Assembly (NCBI RefSeq): GCF_026586625.1
Contig: NZ_JAODIW010000010.1
Coordinates: 396,755-460,754 of the forward strand
Reading direction: 5' to 3'
DNA: 64,000 nt
DNA from: Halobium salinum
GTDB lineage: Archaea; Halobacteriota; Halobacteria; Halobacteriales; Haloferacaceae
Shown: in pieces, positions 51,613-59,617 of the stretch
How positions within the stretch are numbered: position 1 is the first letter of the stretch
Layout: each line of letters begins with the position of its first letter
Translations under genes and position numbers: made by a program
Notes under the pieces: model-generated
Databases searched by the model: none
What the model saw: the letters and a program-made list of their open reading frames with translations, nothing else
Told to the model about the DNA's origin: nothing

Positions 51613-52179
51613 TTATCCGTCGCCGTGCTCGTCGACGATGACGACTTCGCCGTCCTCGACTTTCACGTTGATGAGCGTCTTCACGTCGTAGTCGGTGTCG
51701 TCGAGTTCGTTGGGGCCGGCCTTCTTGATGACGGCGACCACGTCGACGAGGTCGGCGCCGATGTGTTCGAGCGCGCCGAGGACGGCCTTCATCGTGCCGC
51801 CGGTCGAGAGCACGTCGTCGAGGACGAGCACGCGGTCGCCCTCGTCCACGTCGTTGATGTACATCTCGTTCTCGGAGTAACCCGTCTCCTGGGAGAGCGG
51901 CATCTCGCCGTCGAGACCGTACTGACGCTTGCGGATGACGACGAGCGGGATGTCCGTCATCAGCGAGACGGCCGTCGAGATGTGGATACCCATCGCGGCG
52001 GGCGTGACGATCTTGTCGACCTCCTCCAACTCGGCCTTGCGGATGATTTTGATGACGATTTCGCGCAGGAGGCCCGGTTCGAGCATGGGGACGCCGTCGC
52101 TGATGGGATGGACGAAGTACTGGTACTCGCCTTTCTCGATGATCGGCGCCTCGAGGAGCGACTGCCGCAACTGGTCCAT
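51613..52179 (-). CDS. hpt: hypoxanthine/guanine-type purine phosphoribosyltransferase
   Basis: 188 residues from ATG 52179. '[31 protein letters not shown]' is the standard opening of the archaeal HPRT (adenine-PRT-like) family, and '[18 protein letters not shown]' is the PRPP-binding loop. Salvages hypoxanthine/guanine to IMP/GMP; in haloarchaea members called hpt or apt are hard to tell apart by sequence. TATA-like TCATTTATCC (52201-52210, minus) precedes it. Confidence 0.92.
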   Translation of the reverse strand: MDQLRQSLLEAPIIEKGEYQYFVHPISDGVPMLEPGLLREIVIKIIRKAELEEVDKIVTPAAMGIHISTAVSLMTDIPLVVIRKRQYGLDGEMPLSQETGYSENEMYINDVDEGDRVLVLDDVLSTGGTMKAVLGALEHIGADLVDVVAVIKKAGPNELDDTDYDVKTLINVKVEDGEVVIVDEHGDG

Positions 52180-52200
52180 GGCGAGAGTTCCTTCGGACGG

Positions 52201-52210
52201 GGATAAATGA
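52201..52210 (-). promoter_or_regulatory. TATA-like box of the phosphoribosyltransferase gene
   Basis: TCATTTATCC on the minus strand, 22-31 nt before ATG 52179. Confidence 0.5.
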
Positions 52211-52299
52211 TGGTGGTTCCGGGAGCGTTCGTGGGCGAGTGACACGCCCCGCGCCGGGTGCGGGCCCCGCGGGCGGGGCGGGTCATCGACCCCCGCTCG

Positions 52300-54060
52300 C
52301 TACGTGAGGAGGAACACGCCGACACCGACGGTGACCACCGCCGTCAGCAGGAGGACGCTCGTGCCGATGTCCGCCCGGAGCGACGTCGGGTTCGCACCGT
52401 CGCCCCCCGCCGCTCCGTACCGTCCGGTCGCTCGCTCCGCCACGTCGGCGGGGTTCTGGACGGCCCACATCACACCGCCGGTGGCGGCGACGGCCGCGCG
52501 GTCGACGGCCGCGTACGTCTCGGTGACCGCGCGGACGACGCCCCGGGTGCCGTAGAAGGCGAGCGGGTTGTAGATAGCGTCGATGTCCGGCACGCGGCCG
52601 AGACGGTCGAGCGGCCGCTTGAGAACGGCGAACGCCACGACGCCGAGGACGAACAGGACGAGTCCCTCCACGACGTGACCGACCGTGTACGTCGTGTAGT
52701 CGAAGCCGCCCTCGTTGCCGGGGAGGATGGCGAACAGCGCGTTCGGGAACAGCCCGTAGACGACACAGAGGGCGGCGACGCCGACCATCGCGACCGTCTG
52801 GAGGCCGTTCGCGTCGCGAACCGGGCCGTCGTAGCTCCCCTCGTAGAAGGCGTACCAGCCCAGTTTGATGAACGAGAGGAACGTCCCGACGCCCCCGGCC
52901 AAGAGGAGATACCAGATGACGTCGAGGTGTTTGTAGTGCGCCTCCGCGAGCACCATCCCCTTGCTGACGAAGCCGTTGAACCCGGGGAAGCCGCCGATGG
53001 AGAGCGCCGCGACGACGAACGCGACGAACGTGACGGGCATCTTCCGCCAGAGGCCGCCGACGTACTTCAGGCTCTCCTCGCCGGTGCGGTAGATGATGAC
53101 GCCGACGGTCATGAACAGCAGGCTCTTGTAGAGGATGTGGTTGAACACGTGACCGAACGCGCCCGCCGTCGCCACCGTCGTCCCGATGCCGACGCCCGCG
53201 ATCATGTAGCCGACCTGCGACTGGATGTGATAGGAGAGGAGTCGTCGCATGTCCTTCTGGAGCACCGCCATCGTCGCCCCGAAGACGGCCATCGCCGCGC
53301 CCATGTAGGCTATCCAGAGGTGGCCCTCCGGGAACGCGCGATACATCGCGTAGACGCCGGTCTTCGTCGTGTAGACACAGAGGAAGACGCTGGCCGCGAC
53401 GTGCGGCCGCGGGTAGGTGTCGGGCAGCCACGCGTGCAGGCCGACGAAGCCGACGTTGACGCCGATGCCGACCGCGGCGAGCGCCAGAATCGCCGGCGCC
53501 CCGGGGGCGATGCCCGTCGCGGCGCCGAAGAGGAACGACCCGACTTCGGCGTAGTGCCAGACGATGGCCGCGAGGACGAGACTGCCGCCGATGCCGTGCA
53601 GCACGGCGTAGCGGAACCCGGCCCGGACGGCCTTCCCGCCGTAGTCCCAGACCAGCAGCGTGCTCGTGACGGCCATCAGCTCCCAGAAGAACACGAGCGT
53701 GAGCCAGTCGCCGGCGAACACCGCGCCGACGCTGGTTCCGGCGTAGGACAGCGCGTAGGCGGTCTGCTTGTTCGACGCGTCGCTCGCGTACGAGTACAGG
53801 ACCGCGACGGCGCCGATGAAGCCGAAGATGATGCCCATCAGCCGGGAGAAGTCGTCGACGTTGAACAGCGCGACCTCGAAGCCGAACAACTGCGTCACCC
53901 AGAAGGTCCCTTCGGGCGCGAGGAACGCGACCGGGACGACGGCGGCCGTCGCCGCGACGCCGAGTGCGTGGCCGGCTCGTCGCGGAACGACCGGCAGCAG
54001 TAACGCGGCGACGAGCACGTAGACGAACGGGGGAACCGTCGTCAGCGCGTCGACCGCCAT
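52300..54060 (-). CDS. Mrp-type antiporter large subunit (MrpD/NuoL-like), last gene of operon
   Basis: 586 residues, about 14 TM helices. Proton-conducting antiporter fold: 'FFWELMAVTSTLLVW' (TM5 Glu), 'GLHAWLPDTYPRPHVAASVFLCVYTTKTGVYAMYR' (TM7/8 region with the channel Lys), and 'VLQKDMRRLLSYHIQSQVGYM'. A C-terminal amphipathic extension (~490-560) resembles the lateral helix zone of NuoL/MrpA, suggesting it substitutes for MrpA. Start overlaps the stop of the preceding gene by 1 nt. Confidence 0.92.
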   Translation of the reverse strand: MAVDALTTVPPFVYVLVAALLLPVVPRRAGHALGVAATAAVVPVAFLAPEGTFWVTQLFGFEVALFNVDDFSRLMGIIFGFIGAVAVLYSYASDASNKQTAYALSYAGTSVGAVFAGDWLTLVFFWELMAVTSTLLVWDYGGKAVRAGFRYAVLHGIGGSLVLAAIVWHYAEVGSFLFGAATGIAPGAPAILALAAVGIGVNVGFVGLHAWLPDTYPRPHVAASVFLCVYTTKTGVYAMYRAFPEGHLWIAYMGAAMAVFGATMAVLQKDMRRLLSYHIQSQVGYMIAGVGIGTTVATAGAFGHVFNHILYKSLLFMTVGVIIYRTGEESLKYVGGLWRKMPVTFVAFVVAALSIGGFPGFNGFVSKGMVLAEAHYKHLDVIWYLLLAGGVGTFLSFIKLGWYAFYEGSYDGPVRDANGLQTVAMVGVAALCVVYGLFPNALFAILPGNEGGFDYTTYTVGHVVEGLVLFVLGVVAFAVLKRPLDRLGRVPDIDAIYNPLAFYGTRGVVRAVTETYAAVDRAAVAATGGVMWAVQNPADVAERATGRYGAAGGDGANPTSLRADIGTSVLLLTAVVTVGVGVFLLT

Positions 54061-55916
54061 CAGAACACCACCCCCGTCGTCGCGACAGCAGTGGCGGCCG
54101 TCGCCGCCCGCACGACCTCCTCGACGATACGGAGGAACACCGCCCGACCGGGGACGACACCGATGGCGATAGAGCCGACGGCGGCGGTCAGAATCGGGCC
54201 GAGCATGAACCAGGTGCTCTCCTGCCCGAGCCAGCCGCGACGCTCCCAGCCACCGGCCGGGGCGCCGCCCTCGTGGTGGTGGTGGGCGTCGTGTTCGTGG
54301 TCCGCGTCGTTCTCGACCATCTCCTCGGCGCCGTCACCGAGTTCGCCGCCCTGGTCGGTGTGGTCGCTCGGGTTGCGGTCGACCGCGTACTCGCTCTCGG
54401 GGTCTGCGGGGCGCTGTGGGCCGCGAGCCTGGACCCCGTCGCCGCTCGCGTGGTCGTCACCGGCGCCGCGGCCGCCGGAGCCGTCGGCGGCGACGTCGGT
54501 ACGGCCCCCGAGGGGGTACTCGACCAGCGGCTTCCGGTCGTGGCCGTCCGGCGTCTCGTCCTCGAAGAACGCCTGGTAGACCACCGGCCAGAAGTAGGCG
54601 ATGTTGAGCACGCCGGAGACGAGCAGCGCGACGGTGAAAGCCACCTCGCCGCCCGACGCGGTGCCGATGAGTAGGTAGAACTTGCTGACGAAGCCGGCGA
54701 CGAGCGGGATTCCGGCCATCCCGGCCGCCGCGACGCCGAAGGCGACCATGGTCAGGGGCATCCGCTTGCCGATGCCGGCCATCTCACTGATGTCGTCGGT
54801 GTGGGTCTCGACGTGGATGATGCCCGCACAGAAGAACAGGGTGAGCTTCATGAACGCGTGTGCGGGGATGTGCAACAGCCCGCCGACGAGCGCGTAGCGC
54901 GCCGCGTCACCGCCCAGCGAGGCCCCGATGCCGAGGCCGAGGACGATGTACGACAGCTGACTCACCGTCGAGTACGCGAGGCGGCGCTTGAGGTTGTCCT
55001 GTCTGAGCGCGATGACGCTCGCCATCAGCAGCGTGAACGCCGCGACGGCCGCCAGCGGGACGCCGACGCCGAGGTTCGAGACGGTCTCGGGGCCGAACAC
55101 GTCGAGGACGACGCGCGCGATGCCGAAGACGCCGGACTTGACGACGGCCACCGCGTGCAGGAGACCGGAGACGGGCGTCGGGGCGACCATCGCGTCCGGG
55201 AGCCAGGAGTGGACGGGCATCAGCGCCGCCTTGACGCCGAAGCCGAGCGCGAGCAGCGCGAACGCTGCGCGGCCGAGCGTCGGGTCCGCGCCGGCCAGTC
55301 CCTCGATGCCGCCGGCGGCGAACGACACGTTGCCCGCGAGCACGTAGACCAGGACGGTTCCGGTGAGCACCGCGACGCCGCCGCCGAAGGTGTACGCGAG
55401 GTACTTTCGGCCGGCGGCGCGGGCCTCGGCCGTCTCGTCGTGGGTGACGAGCGGGTACGTCGCCACCGTCAGTAGCTCGTAGAAGACGAACAGCACGAGC
55501 AGGTTCGAGGCGAACGCGACGCCGACGGCGCTGCTCACGCTGGCGGCGAACGCGGCGAAGTAGCGCGTCTGCGCGTGCTCGTCGAGTCCGCGCATGTACC
55601 CGATACTGTAGAAGCTCGTGACGACCCAGAGGAGGCTCGCGAGCAGACCGAACAGCATGCCGAGCGCGTCCGCCCGGAGCGTGAACTCGACGACGTCGCC
55701 GCCGAGCGGGACGAACGCTCCCAGCGTGGTGACGTAGGCGTCACCCGCGAGCGTGCGCGGCACCATGCTTGCTACGAGAACGAACGTCGACGCGGCGGCG
55801 AGAAGCGTCGCCGCCTCGCGGACGTTCGGTCGCCGGTTCGACGCGTAGATGAACGCGATGGCGACCGCCGGAACGGCGACTGCCGCGAGCGGCCGGAGTG
55901 ATTGGATATCAGCCAT
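54060..55916 (-). CDS. Mrp-type antiporter large subunit with long His/Asp-rich loop
   Basis: 618 residues. Antiporter core with Glu147 ('FYELLT'), Lys229 ('GVKAALMPVHSWLPDAM') and Lys260 ('HAVAVVKSGVFG'), 'LRQDNLKRRLAYSTVSQLSYI'. Between the last two TM blocks is a hydrophilic insert of ~115 residues (about 452-567), Gly/Asp-rich and ending in a His cluster 'DHEHDAHHHHEGG', followed by a final TM helix. The insert could bind metal or sense ions (inference). Confidence 0.92.
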   Translation of the reverse strand: MADIQSLRPLAAVAVPAVAIAFIYASNRRPNVREAATLLAAASTFVLVASMVPRTLAGDAYVTTLGAFVPLGGDVVEFTLRADALGMLFGLLASLLWVVTSFYSIGYMRGLDEHAQTRYFAAFAASVSSAVGVAFASNLLVLFVFYELLTVATYPLVTHDETAEARAAGRKYLAYTFGGGVAVLTGTVLVYVLAGNVSFAAGGIEGLAGADPTLGRAAFALLALGFGVKAALMPVHSWLPDAMVAPTPVSGLLHAVAVVKSGVFGIARVVLDVFGPETVSNLGVGVPLAAVAAFTLLMASVIALRQDNLKRRLAYSTVSQLSYIVLGLGIGASLGGDAARYALVGGLLHIPAHAFMKLTLFFCAGIIHVETHTDDISEMAGIGKRMPLTMVAFGVAAAGMAGIPLVAGFVSKFYLLIGTASGGEVAFTVALLVSGVLNIAYFWPVVYQAFFEDETPDGHDRKPLVEYPLGGRTDVAADGSGGRGAGDDHASGDGVQARGPQRPADPESEYAVDRNPSDHTDQGGELGDGAEEMVENDADHEHDAHHHHEGGAPAGGWERRGWLGQESTWFMLGPILTAAVGSIAIGVVPGRAVFLRIVEEVVRAATAATAVATTGVVF

Positions 55917-55918
55917 TG

Positions 55919-57511
55919 TCAGAGCAGGGTTTCGAGGGTGGGTTCAAGCAGCGGTTCGAACGCCGAGACGAGCGGGCCGAGCACGACTGCCAGCAGCGCC
56001 GCGACGACGACCACCGCGACCATCCCGACGGAGGGACGACCGAAGCGCTCGTCGTCGGCGGCGAAGGCGTCGTCGTCGTCGCGTCCGAGCGTCGGGGTGT
56101 CGTCGCGTCCGAGCGTCGGGTCCTCGTCGTCACCGCCGTCGGCGACGGTGGCCGTGCCCGTCCCGGTCGGCGAGTCGGCGCCGGCGGCCGCACCCGTCCC
56201 CGAGCGGAAGTACATCCGCTCGACCAGCCGCAGGAAGTACGCGAGCGTCAGCAGCGTACTCAGGAGGATGACGGCGGCGATGGGCCACAACTGTGACTGA
56301 ATCGCGCCGAGGGCGATGTACCACTTGCCGACGAAGCCGACCGCCGGCGGCACCCCGACCATCGACAGCGACAGGACGGCGAACGCGGCGCCCAGCAGCG
56401 GCGTCCGGGAGCCGAGCCCGTCGAACTCGCCGACGGTCCGCGCCCCGGTGCGCATCGCGATGGCGCCCGCGGCGAGGAAGAGGCCGCCCTTCATCACGGC
56501 GTGGCCGACGAGGTGGACGACGCCGCCGGTGACGGCCGCCTCGTTGGCGATGGCGAAGGCGGCGACGACGAGGCCGAACTGCGACACCGAGGAGTACGCG
56601 AGCATCCGTTTTATGTCGGTCTGCATCACCGCGAGGAGACTTCCGGCCACGATGCTCACGCCGGCCAGCACGAGCACGAACTCCCGGGCGTAGGCCACCG
56701 ACGAGAGGAACTCGACGGTGTACACGCTGTAGATGACCCGCGCGAGCGCGTAGGCGGACACCGTCGAGACGAGCGCCGAGATGAGGCCGCTGACGCTGTC
56801 GGGGGCGCTCGCGTACGCGTCCGGCTGCCAGGTGTGCAGCGGGTACAGTGCGGTCTTCACGCCCAGACCGACCACGACGAGGGCGAACGACGTCCGCACG
56901 AGCGTGGAGCCGTACCCCACCTCGCCGAGTTTCGTGGCGAGGTCGGCCATGTTGAGCGTCCCCGTCGCCACGAACGCGTATCCGATGCCGGCGAGGAACA
57001 ACGACGCCCCCACGGTGCCGACGAGGAGGTACTTCAGCGCACCGACGGCCGACCGCCCGTCGTCGCCGGTCGCGACCAGGGCGTAGGCGGCGAGACCGGT
57101 AATCTCGAGGAACACGTAGAGGTTGAACATGTCCCCCGTGATGCTCATGCCCGAGAGGCCGGCGACGAGCAGCAGGTACCCCGTGTAGAACGCGACCGAG
57201 TGAGGGCCGGCGCGGCGCGCGTAGACGAGGACGCCCACGGCCACGACCGCGACGAGGCCGACGACGGCCGCGTTGAACCCGTCGACGACGAGTTCGATGC
57301 CGAACGGCGGCCGGAACCCGCCGACGGTGTACCGAAGCGGGTCGGGGGTCGCGTACGCCCGGACGACCAGGTACCCCGTCAGGGCGACGTGGAGGAGGGA
57401 GGACGCGAACGCGAGCGGCCACCCCAGCCGGTCGGCGGCGTAGCCGACGACGAGCGTGAGCAGCGCGCCGGCGATGGGCACCGCGACCAGCAGCGGGAGG
57501 AGGCTACTCAT
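55919..57511 (-). CDS. mrpD: Mrp-type antiporter subunit D
   Basis: 530 residues, ~14 TM helices. 'FLEITGLAAYALVA' (TM5 Glu), 'GVKTALYPLHTWQPDAYASAPDSVSGLISALVSTVSAYALAR' and 'MQTDIKRMLAYSSVSQFGLVV' fit MrpD. In the TM8 region the usual Lys ('..TKVGVYAL..') is replaced by Thr ('STVSAYAL'). An acidic cytoplasmic-type insert (about 450-500) contains a duplicated 'PTLGRDD' unit. Overlaps mrpC by 8 nt. Confidence 0.93.
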   Translation of the reverse strand: MSSLLPLLVAVPIAGALLTLVVGYAADRLGWPLAFASSLLHVALTGYLVVRAYATPDPLRYTVGGFRPPFGIELVVDGFNAAVVGLVAVVAVGVLVYARRAGPHSVAFYTGYLLLVAGLSGMSITGDMFNLYVFLEITGLAAYALVATGDDGRSAVGALKYLLVGTVGASLFLAGIGYAFVATGTLNMADLATKLGEVGYGSTLVRTSFALVVVGLGVKTALYPLHTWQPDAYASAPDSVSGLISALVSTVSAYALARVIYSVYTVEFLSSVAYAREFVLVLAGVSIVAGSLLAVMQTDIKRMLAYSSVSQFGLVVAAFAIANEAAVTGGVVHLVGHAVMKGGLFLAAGAIAMRTGARTVGEFDGLGSRTPLLGAAFAVLSLSMVGVPPAVGFVGKWYIALGAIQSQLWPIAAVILLSTLLTLAYFLRLVERMYFRSGTGAAAGADSPTGTGTATVADGGDDEDPTLGRDDTPTLGRDDDDAFAADDERFGRPSVGMVAVVVVAALLAVVLGPLVSAFEPLLEPTLETLL

Positions 57512-57872
57512 CGGCGTACGCCTCCCGAAGGCGGCGCTCGTCGAGCGTCCCGTACTGCGCGTAGATGCGGACGATGAGCGCCAGCGCCACCGCCGTGAGG
57601 CTCACCCCGACGACGATGGCCGTCAGGATGAGGACGTGCGGTAGCGGGCTGACGTAGGTCACACCGGCCCCGCCGTCGCCGACCAGCGGGGGTGACGCCC
57701 CTTCGCGGTAGGCGGCGGTGATGAAGAACAGGAAGATGCCCGTCTGGAAGACGTTCATACCGATGACCTTCTTCACGAGGTTGCGGTTCTCTATCATCAT
57801 GTACGCACCGACGGGCAGCAGCAGCGCGACGACGACGTAGTTGTAGCGTGTGAGTAGGATGTCGAGTATCAT
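57504..57872 (-). CDS. mrpC: Mrp-type antiporter subunit C (NuoK-like)
   Basis: 122 residues, three TM helices. 'NLVKKVIGMNVFQTGIFLFFITAAY' and 'PLPHVLILTAIVVGVSLTAVALALIVRIYAQYGTLDE' are the MrpC/NuoK signatures (Glu of NuoK replaced by the MrpC pattern). Overlaps mrpB by 4 nt and mrpD by 8 nt, indicating translational coupling. Confidence 0.94.
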   Translation of the reverse strand: MILDILLTRYNYVVVALLLPVGAYMMIENRNLVKKVIGMNVFQTGIFLFFITAAYREGASPPLVGDGGAGVTYVSPLPHVLILTAIVVGVSLTAVALALIVRIYAQYGTLDERRLREAYADE

Positions 57873-58360
57873 GGTTCGTCCTCCAGGGGCTCTCCGGGGT
57901 CGAAACCGACGGCGACGAGGAAGAACAGGCCGACGATGACGCCGGCCACCAGCGCGCCGATGCCGAGTTCGACCAGTTCGATGCCGTACTTGCTCGCGTG
58001 CGGAACGGGGTAGGCGGTGTACTGGAGGAACTCCCCGCTCAACGGGAGCGAGCCGACGGCGACCAGGAGGAAGGTGCCGACCCCCGCCGCGACCAGTCCG
58101 AGGACGGCGGCCGGGTTCAGCCAGTCGCGGACGGCCCGGATGCCGAACGCGAACGCGAGCAGCAACACGACCGTCCCGGCGATGGCGCCGCCCTGAAACC
58201 CGCCCCCCGCGGAGTCGGCGCCGTGGAACATCACGAACAGGCCGAGCGTGAGGATGAACGGCGCCACGGTGCGGACGGTGGTCATGATGATGGTGCTCTC
58301 GACGTACGGCGTGCGGTCCTCGGTGTGGACCAGCCCGTCGTTCGGTTCGTCGGCGCTCAC
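57869..58360 (-). CDS. mrpB: Mrp-type antiporter subunit B (MnhB domain)
   Basis: 163 residues from GTG 58360. Four TM helices with 'TVRTVAPFILTLGLFVMFHGADSAGGGFQGGAIAG', the conserved MnhB block including 'H G...PGGGFQGG' (here AGGGFQGG). A frame open further upstream is Arg-rich and not used. GTG overlaps the stop of the preceding gene by 4 nt. Confidence 0.92.
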   Translation of the reverse strand: MSADEPNDGLVHTEDRTPYVESTIIMTTVRTVAPFILTLGLFVMFHGADSAGGGFQGGAIAGTVVLLLAFAFGIRAVRDWLNPAAVLGLVAAGVGTFLLVAVGSLPLSGEFLQYTAYPVPHASKYGIELVELGIGALVAGVIVGLFFLVAVGFDPGEPLEDEP

Positions 58361-58887
58361 GCCATCACCTCCCGGCGCAGCACCATCAGCACCGCGACCA
58401 CGGCGGAGAACACCACGACGGCCTCCCCGAGGGTGTCGAACCCACGGTACGCTGCCAGCACGGCCGTCACGGCGTTGCCGACCTCGGTCTCCTCGTACGC
58501 GTTCTCGAGGTAGTACGAGGTCACCTCGCCGGTCGTGACGGGCGTCTCGGCGCCGATGGCCGGGAGCGCCGGCACCGTCGCCAGCAGGACGGCGGCGAAG
58601 GCGACGACGACTACCAGCGACCGAGGGCGGACGTCCTCGAAGGAGGCGTCGCTCTCGGGGCGAACCGTCTTCGCGATGGTCAACAGCAACAGGAGGGTCA
58701 TCACGCCCGCCCCGACGGCCGCCTCGGTGAGCGCGACGTCGGGCGCCTGGAGAATTACCCAGATGACCGCGATGCCGAGGCTGTACGCCGCGAAAGCGAT
58801 GATGGCCGAGAGCACGTCGCGCAGCAGCGCCGCGGCCAGCGCACAGCCGATGACGAAGACGAGCACGACCGCCTCGAGGGGGGTCAT
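58357..58887 (-). CDS. DUF4040/MbhD-MbhE-like Mrp subunit
   Basis: 176 residues, about five TM helices. N-terminal part 'LRDVLSAIIAFAAYSLGIAVIWVILQAPDVALTEAAVGAG' is the MbhD/DUF4040 domain, the C-terminal part 'VTSYYLENAYEETEVGNAVTAVLAAYRGFDTLGEAVVVFSAVVAVLMVL' the MbhE-like domain. Both correspond to the C-terminal region of bacterial MrpA, which in this organism is split off. Overlaps neighbours by 4 nt on both sides. Confidence 0.9.
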   Translation of the reverse strand: MTPLEAVVLVFVIGCALAAALLRDVLSAIIAFAAYSLGIAVIWVILQAPDVALTEAAVGAGVMTLLLLLTIAKTVRPESDASFEDVRPRSLVVVVAFAAVLLATVPALPAIGAETPVTTGEVTSYYLENAYEETEVGNAVTAVLAAYRGFDTLGEAVVVFSAVVAVLMVLRREVMA

Positions 58888-59333
58888 CGCTCACCCCCCG
58901 TGTCGGTTCCCGTCTCGCGGGCGGATTCGGTCCCCGACTCGCGGCCGGAGCCGCCGTCGGTCGCGACCGCACCCGATTCGTCGCCGTCGTCCGCGCCGAA
59001 GTCGGAGGGAGACCCCGATTCGCGCTCGGTGTCCTCGACGGTCCACGGCTCGATGCCCTGGTCGAAGGCGGCCCGCGTGATGGCGTGTGCCGCGGTCGGG
59101 TTCGTCACGAACATGAACACGAGCAGGAAGACGACCTTCGCCGTCGCGAAGTCCGCGCCGAACACGAGCGCCACGGCGGCGAAGCTGAGCACCGCGCCGA
59201 GCGTGTCGCTCTTGGACGCGGCGTGGGCCCGGGTGTAGAGGTCCGGAAGCCTGAGGAGGCCGACGACCGCGACCAACCCGAAGAACACGCCGCCGACGAG
59301 CAGGGCGACCACTCCGAGTTCGAGCGGCGTCAT
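58884..59333 (-). CDS. mrpG: Mrp-type antiporter subunit G with long acidic tail
   Basis: 149 residues. Three TM helices; 'GLLRLPDLYTRAHAASKSDTLGAVLSFAAVALVF' is the MrpG/PhaG signature. After residue ~100 comes a hydrophilic Ser/Glu/Asp/Gly-rich tail of about 45 residues, absent from most bacterial MrpG proteins. Overlaps mrpF by 4 nt. Confidence 0.93.
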   Translation of the reverse strand: MTPLELGVVALLVGGVFFGLVAVVGLLRLPDLYTRAHAASKSDTLGAVLSFAAVALVFGADFATAKVVFLLVFMFVTNPTAAHAITRAAFDQGIEPWTVEDTERESGSPSDFGADDGDESGAVATDGGSGRESGTESARETGTDTGGER

Positions 59334-59617
59334 ATGACGTCACCCCGGTCGACGGTGAACTTCGAGATGGCGATGCTCATCAGGAAGTTCAGGAGGGCGT
59401 AGACGAGCGCCACGTCGAGGAAGCCGGACTCGCCGAACGCGGCGGCCAGCAGCGCGAGGATGACGACCGTGTTCGACCCGACGACGTTGACCGCGATGAC
59501 GCGGTCCTGCATCGTCGGCCCCTTCACCACGCGGTAGAGCACGACGACGGCGAACACGACGAACGCCGCGGCGGCGCCGACGAGCGCGTCGGAGAGGAAC
59601 GGCGTGACCTCGGTCAT
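59330..59617 (-). CDS. mrpF: Mrp-type antiporter subunit F
   Basis: 95 residues, three TM helices. 'VVLYRVVKGPTMQDRVIAVNVVGSNTVVILALLAA' and 'FLDVALVYALLNFLMSIAISKF' are the MrpF/PhaF signatures. Start and stop overlap the flanking genes by 4 nt each. Confidence 0.94.
   Translation of the reverse strand: MTEVTPFLSDALVGAAAAFVVFAVVVLYRVVKGPTMQDRVIAVNVVGSNTVVILALLAAAFGESGFLDVALVYALLNFLMSIAISKFTVDRGDVI

Noticed and set aside
51512-51640. A plus-strand 42-codon ATG frame after the OppD-like gene
   Set aside because: No promoter, Arg/Val-rich low-information peptide, and it overlaps the 3' end of the phosphoribosyltransferase gene.
52258-54003. A ~580-codon plus-strand frame opposite the Mrp large subunit
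   Set aside because: Composition is Arg/Asp/His-rich with no hydrophobic pattern, and the minus strand encodes an unmistakable antiporter subunit.
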